DNA of 6,969 bases from CAZUSC01 sp964622915. GTDB taxonomy: Bacteria > Patescibacteriota > Andersenbacteria > UBA10190. The number at the start of each line of letters is the position of its first letter. The first letter of the stretch is position 1. Both the position numbers and the translations under genes were made by a program. Shown here piece after piece: positions 4,729 to 6,969 of the stretch. Under the pieces are notes generated by a model. It did not search any database and was not told the DNA's origin. It saw only the letters and a program-made list of their open reading frames with translations. The DNA is taken from NCBI GenBank assembly GCA_964622915.1, contig CAZUSC010000018.1:1-6969 (forward strand), read 5' to 3'.

Positions 4729-6195
4729 CTAAAATATAAACAAAGCCGCCGCTAATAAAATTACTAGGGAAGCATGGGTGATTAAGGCGGGATGTTGGAT
4801 GCGGATACGGATTATCACGGCCAGAATAAGCAGCACCAGCATGGACACTAAAATACTGGCAGTGATACGGCGGGTGAAGCTATTGAAGGTACGGGGGGCA
4901 GCCAGCTCGTCTTCCAACGTAGGAGTTGATTGATAAGCGGGCGTTAAAGCGATTGGCGCCAGTTCCGTCGTGTTGCCGGCCGCGTCTTGAATTTGAACCG
5001 TAAAGTTATTAGGCGCGGCCAGCAGTACTTTATTGCCGTCTGCCACACGGGAGTCGCCATTTTGGATAATATTTAGTTGCGCATAGTCACCATCTGGCGC
5101 CAGTACCCCTTGGGGCACTAGCAGAGCTGCTTGCCATTGATCGAAAGCTGGAGCTACAACGAATACCAGCTGTTCGGTAGCCAGCGTTGGGCCAGTGGTA
5201 TCTTTGAGCACGGCTAAGGGATCAGACAGGGCGCTTTTGTTGCCAGCGGAATCGCTGCTATATGAGCGCAGAATCACAGTGCCGTCAGGAAAATTGTTTA
5301 GTGATACTGAAACTGGTTGCGGGCTGTCAACTAGCAAGATACTTTGCCGCAATTGATTGTTAGCCAGCAGGTGTGCAGTCGTACCGGCATCGCCGCTAAC
5401 AATGAGAGCAGCCTCCCCGCCCACGGCAACACCCGGTTTTTGCAGAGCAATCCGGGGCGCACGTGGCGCCTCACTGGGCGGGGGCGGAGTTGGGGCGGGT
5501 GTGGCAGTGGGAGTTGGCGAGGCAGATGGAGTCGGTTTTGGCGAAGGCTTTGGTGTTGGAGAAGGGCTGGTGCCCCGCGGGGTACTGGTGCTAATGATTT
5601 CTGCCGCTACTTGAGCGGAGGAAGGCTTGCCAAACATGTGGACGACTATAGTAGACGTGCCTCCTTGAAACTCGCCGCTGACGACTGCCAGACCGGTTTC
5701 CGTGTAATCGGGACGCAATAAATTCTCCCGATGCGAGGGGCTGGCTACCCACGCGGCCGCCACATCTTCCGCTTCAGTGAAATCGATCGCTAAATTTTCA
5801 CCGGCAATCAGGTAGCTGTAGCCCGCTTTGTTAATCCAGAACCAGGGAGTGACGCCGGCCGGAGAAATATGAGCAAAATAATCGTTGTTAAGCATGTCGT
5901 TACCTTTTTCTTTGGCTGCCTGTGACAACTTGCTGTTTACGGTCAATGCCGGCAGTCCGACTTTGGTACGCTCGGCATTGGTCAGCTGGATCATGCGGCT
6001 GGTTGTAATAGTGGACAATTCGGCAGAGGCGGGAGTAATAGCGATTACCCCTAAAGCAACTAGTTTAGTTAAAATCAGTAACGCCGAAACGGCAGCCAGC
6101 GGCTTGTGCCGCAACGCCAGCGGTTTGAAGTCATTGTCCGGATTAGGGATTACGCAAACTCCCAGTCCATGAATACTGCGGGCAGCAATTCCCAT
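4729..6195 (-). CDS. CAP/SCP-domain (YkwD-like) surface protein with Pro-rich linker and C-terminal membrane helices
   Basis: A 488-residue exported protein. A 30-residue polar N-terminus precedes a hydrophobic segment (33-54) and a possible signal-peptidase site after A58 (TPASA). Residues about 66-190 form a CAP domain of the bacterial YkwD type: LTNAER (71-76), FAHISP with H109, AGENLA with E133 and SPSHRENLL with H155, the usual metal-site and cleft residues. Residues 206-247 are a Pro/Ser/Thr-rich linker. Residues about 248-425 look like two Ig-like beta-sandwich repeats (DSAGNKS at 315-321, DTTGP at 332-336, DAAGN at 404-408). Residues 443-464 and 470-487 are two hydrophobic helices, an unusual C-terminal anchor with no LPxTG-type signal. 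Bacterial CAP proteins are extracellular and of mostly unknown activity. The start at 6195 follows TATACT at 6203-6208, implying a leaderless message; an internal start near the hydrophobic segment is possible. Confidence 0.88.
   Translation of the reverse strand: MGIAARSIHGLGVCVIPNPDNDFKPLALRHKPLAAVSALLILTKLVALGVIAITPASAELSTITTSRMIQLTNAERTKVGLPALTVNSKLSQAAKEKGNDMLNNDYFAHISPAGVTPWFWINKAGYSYLIAGENLAIDFTEAEDVAAAWVASPSHRENLLRPDYTETGLAVVSGEFQGGTSTIVVHMFGKPSSAQVAAEIISTSTPRGTSPSPTPKPSPKPTPSASPTPTATPAPTPPPPSEAPRAPRIALQKPGVAVGGEAALIVSGDAGTTAHLLANNQLRQSILLVDSPQPVSVSLNNFPDGTVILRSYSSDSAGNKSALSDPLAVLKDTTGPTLATEQLVFVVAPAFDQWQAALLVPQGVLAPDGDYAQLNIIQNGDSRVADGNKVLLAAPNNFTVQIQDAAGNTTELAPIALTPAYQSTPTLEDELAAPRTFNSFTRRITASILVSMLVLLILAVIIRIRIQHPALITHASLVILLAAALFIF
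5455..5580 (-). repeat. Pro/Ser/Thr-rich linker of the CAP protein
   Basis: About 42 codons dominated by Pro alternating with Ser, Thr, Ala and Lys join the CAP domain to the Ig-like part. It is shorter and less regular than the linker in the deacetylase and ends in a run of four Pro. Confidence 0.85.
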
Positions 6196-6201
6196 GTTAC
6201 G

Positions 6202-6275
6202 AAGTATATCGTATTAAGTATCTTGTATCATGTATCGACCGACACTTGATACCGAATACTAAATACTAGATACTG
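6202..6275. repeat. Opposed arrays of GTAT-core heptamers in a divergent promoter region
   Basis: Five contiguous heptamers of form nnGTATn (6202-6236: AAGTATA, TCGTATT, AAGTATC, TTGTATC, ATGTATC) are followed by an 11-base centre and four contiguous heptamers of the reverse-complement form (6248-6275: GATACCG, AATACTA, AATACTA, GATACTG). The arms can pair with two unpaired positions per unit. Exactly 6 bases separate each outer end from the start codons at 6195 (-) and 6282 (+). The outermost units supply -10-like boxes, TATACT (- strand, 6203-6208) and GATACT (+ strand, 6269-6274). This array holds most of the intergenic space. Confidence 0.8.
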
Positions 6276-6281
6276 CATCCT

Positions 6282-6969
6282 ATGAATATTGTAATTATGG
6301 CGGGCGGTGGCGGAACGCGCTTGTGGCCCCTTTCCCGGCAAGGACAGCCAAAACAGTTTTTGGACTTGGGGACGGGCAAAACTTTGCTAGAGATGGCTTG
6401 GGAGCGGGCCTGCGCCTTGACTGATCGTAAGAATGTTTATGTTGCCACCACGCTTGAATACGCCAAACGCGTGCGCGAACTAATACCGCAGGTGCAAAAA
6501 AAGAACATGATGTTTGAGCCGGAGCGCCGCGACACCGGCCCGGCGTTTGCGGCGGCCGCTATTTACTTGGAACATCTTGGTCAAGGGGACGTTCCCACCA
6601 TTTTTATGTGGTCGGACCATGTCTTCACCAATGAGCCGGAACTACTTAAAGACTTACGCAAAGTGCCTAAAATCTTACAGGAACATCCGGATACGGTGGT
6701 AATTGCCGGTCACATTCCAACCTTTCCGGAAACGGGCCTGGGCTACATAGAAGTCGGACGCAAGGTGGCCGGGCACGAGGATGTATTCTTCGTAAAATCA
6801 TTCAAAGAAAAACCAGATTTAAAAACGGCCGAAAAGTATTTGTCCGCCGGTAATTTTTATTGGAACATGGCTTACATTAGTGTCCGCCCCGACTATCTTT
6901 TGCGGGAACTCACCCAACATGTACCAGATGTGATGGAGCAAATTGAGAGCTGCCGCCAGGCGATTGTTA
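6282..6969 (+). CDS. manC: Mannose-1-phosphate guanylyltransferase, N-terminal part (3' end outside window)
   Basis: The frame is open from the ATG at 6282 to the window end, giving 229 residues of a family member of about 350 residues or more. The enzyme makes GDP-mannose from mannose-1-phosphate and GTP in the cytoplasm, feeding glycan and glycoprotein synthesis. Visible marks of the nucleotidyltransferase fold: the GTP-binding loop MAGGGGTRLWPLSR (6-19), PKQFL (23-27), ERRDTGPA (79-86), a WSDHVF segment in the place of the usual 'PADHxI' metal motif, GLGYIE in the middle, and SFKEKPD followed by GNFYWNMAY, equivalent to 'F.EKP' and 'YLWNSGMF'. The start is fixed by the family N-terminus. 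There is no ribosome binding site; GATACT lies 7 bases before the ATG, so translation may be leaderless. Whether the C-terminal isomerase domain of bifunctional ManC is present cannot be seen. Confidence 0.92.
   Translation, partial: MNIVIMAGGGGTRLWPLSRQGQPKQFLDLGTGKTLLEMAWERACALTDRKNVYVATTLEYAKRVRELIPQVQKKNMMFEPERRDTGPAFAAAAIYLEHLGQGDVPTIFMWSDHVFTNEPELLKDLRKVPKILQEHPDTVVIAGHIPTFPETGLGYIEVGRKVAGHEDVFFVKSFKEKPDLKTAEKYLSAGNFYWNMAYISVRPDYLLRELTQHVPDVMEQIESCRQAIV

Overview
The window looks like chromosomal DNA from a small-genome bacterium, most likely of the Patescibacteria/CPR type. The grounds are short genes, surface proteins with long Thr-Pro linkers, a sortase with a CWP active-site context, many starts without a Shine-Dalgarno sequence, and a 58-residue single-histone-fold protein. 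TGA acts as a stop (for example at the end of the hydrolase gene), so this is not one of the lineages that read UGA as glycine. The lineage is an inference from gene content. No rRNA, tRNA, CRISPR array, transposase or phage gene was seen.

Layout. Bases 1-658 (+) hold the 3' end of a probable inorganic pyrophosphatase gene and, 4 bases later, a NUDIX hydrolase gene; the two look like a nucleotide/pyrophosphate house-cleaning operon. A coiled-coil protein gene (719-1126, +) has its own promoter and ends at a bidirectional terminator shared with the convergent gene 1186-2748 (-). That gene encodes a secreted deacetylase with a signal peptide, a Thr-Pro linker, a carbohydrate-binding-like domain and a CE4/NodB domain. 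Divergent from it is an RBBP9/YdeN-type serine hydrolase (2870-3457, +). One base after its stop sits the broken start of a MazG-like NTP pyrophosphohydrolase gene, cut off by a terminator hairpin. Convergent to this is a membrane-anchored sortase (3555-4277, -). Next comes a short gene (4431-4607, -) for a histone-fold protein, with its own terminator, a consensus ribosome binding site, a TATAAT box and a perfect DnaA box in its leader. Then come a CAP/SCP-domain surface protein (4729-6195, -) and, divergent from it, the 5' part of a mannose-1-phosphate guanylyltransferase gene (6282 to the window end, +). The 86-base region between these two is almost filled by nine heptamers arranged as two opposed arms.

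How the genes may work together. The sortase, the CE4 deacetylase, the CAP protein and the GDP-mannose-forming enzyme all point to building or decorating the cell envelope, and both Thr/Pro linkers could be glycosylated. The pyrophosphatase, the NUDIX enzyme and the MazG remnant belong to nucleotide sanitation. The histone-like gene stands apart and is the most notable item: its expression signals are the strongest in the window, which fits an abundant chromosome-binding protein.
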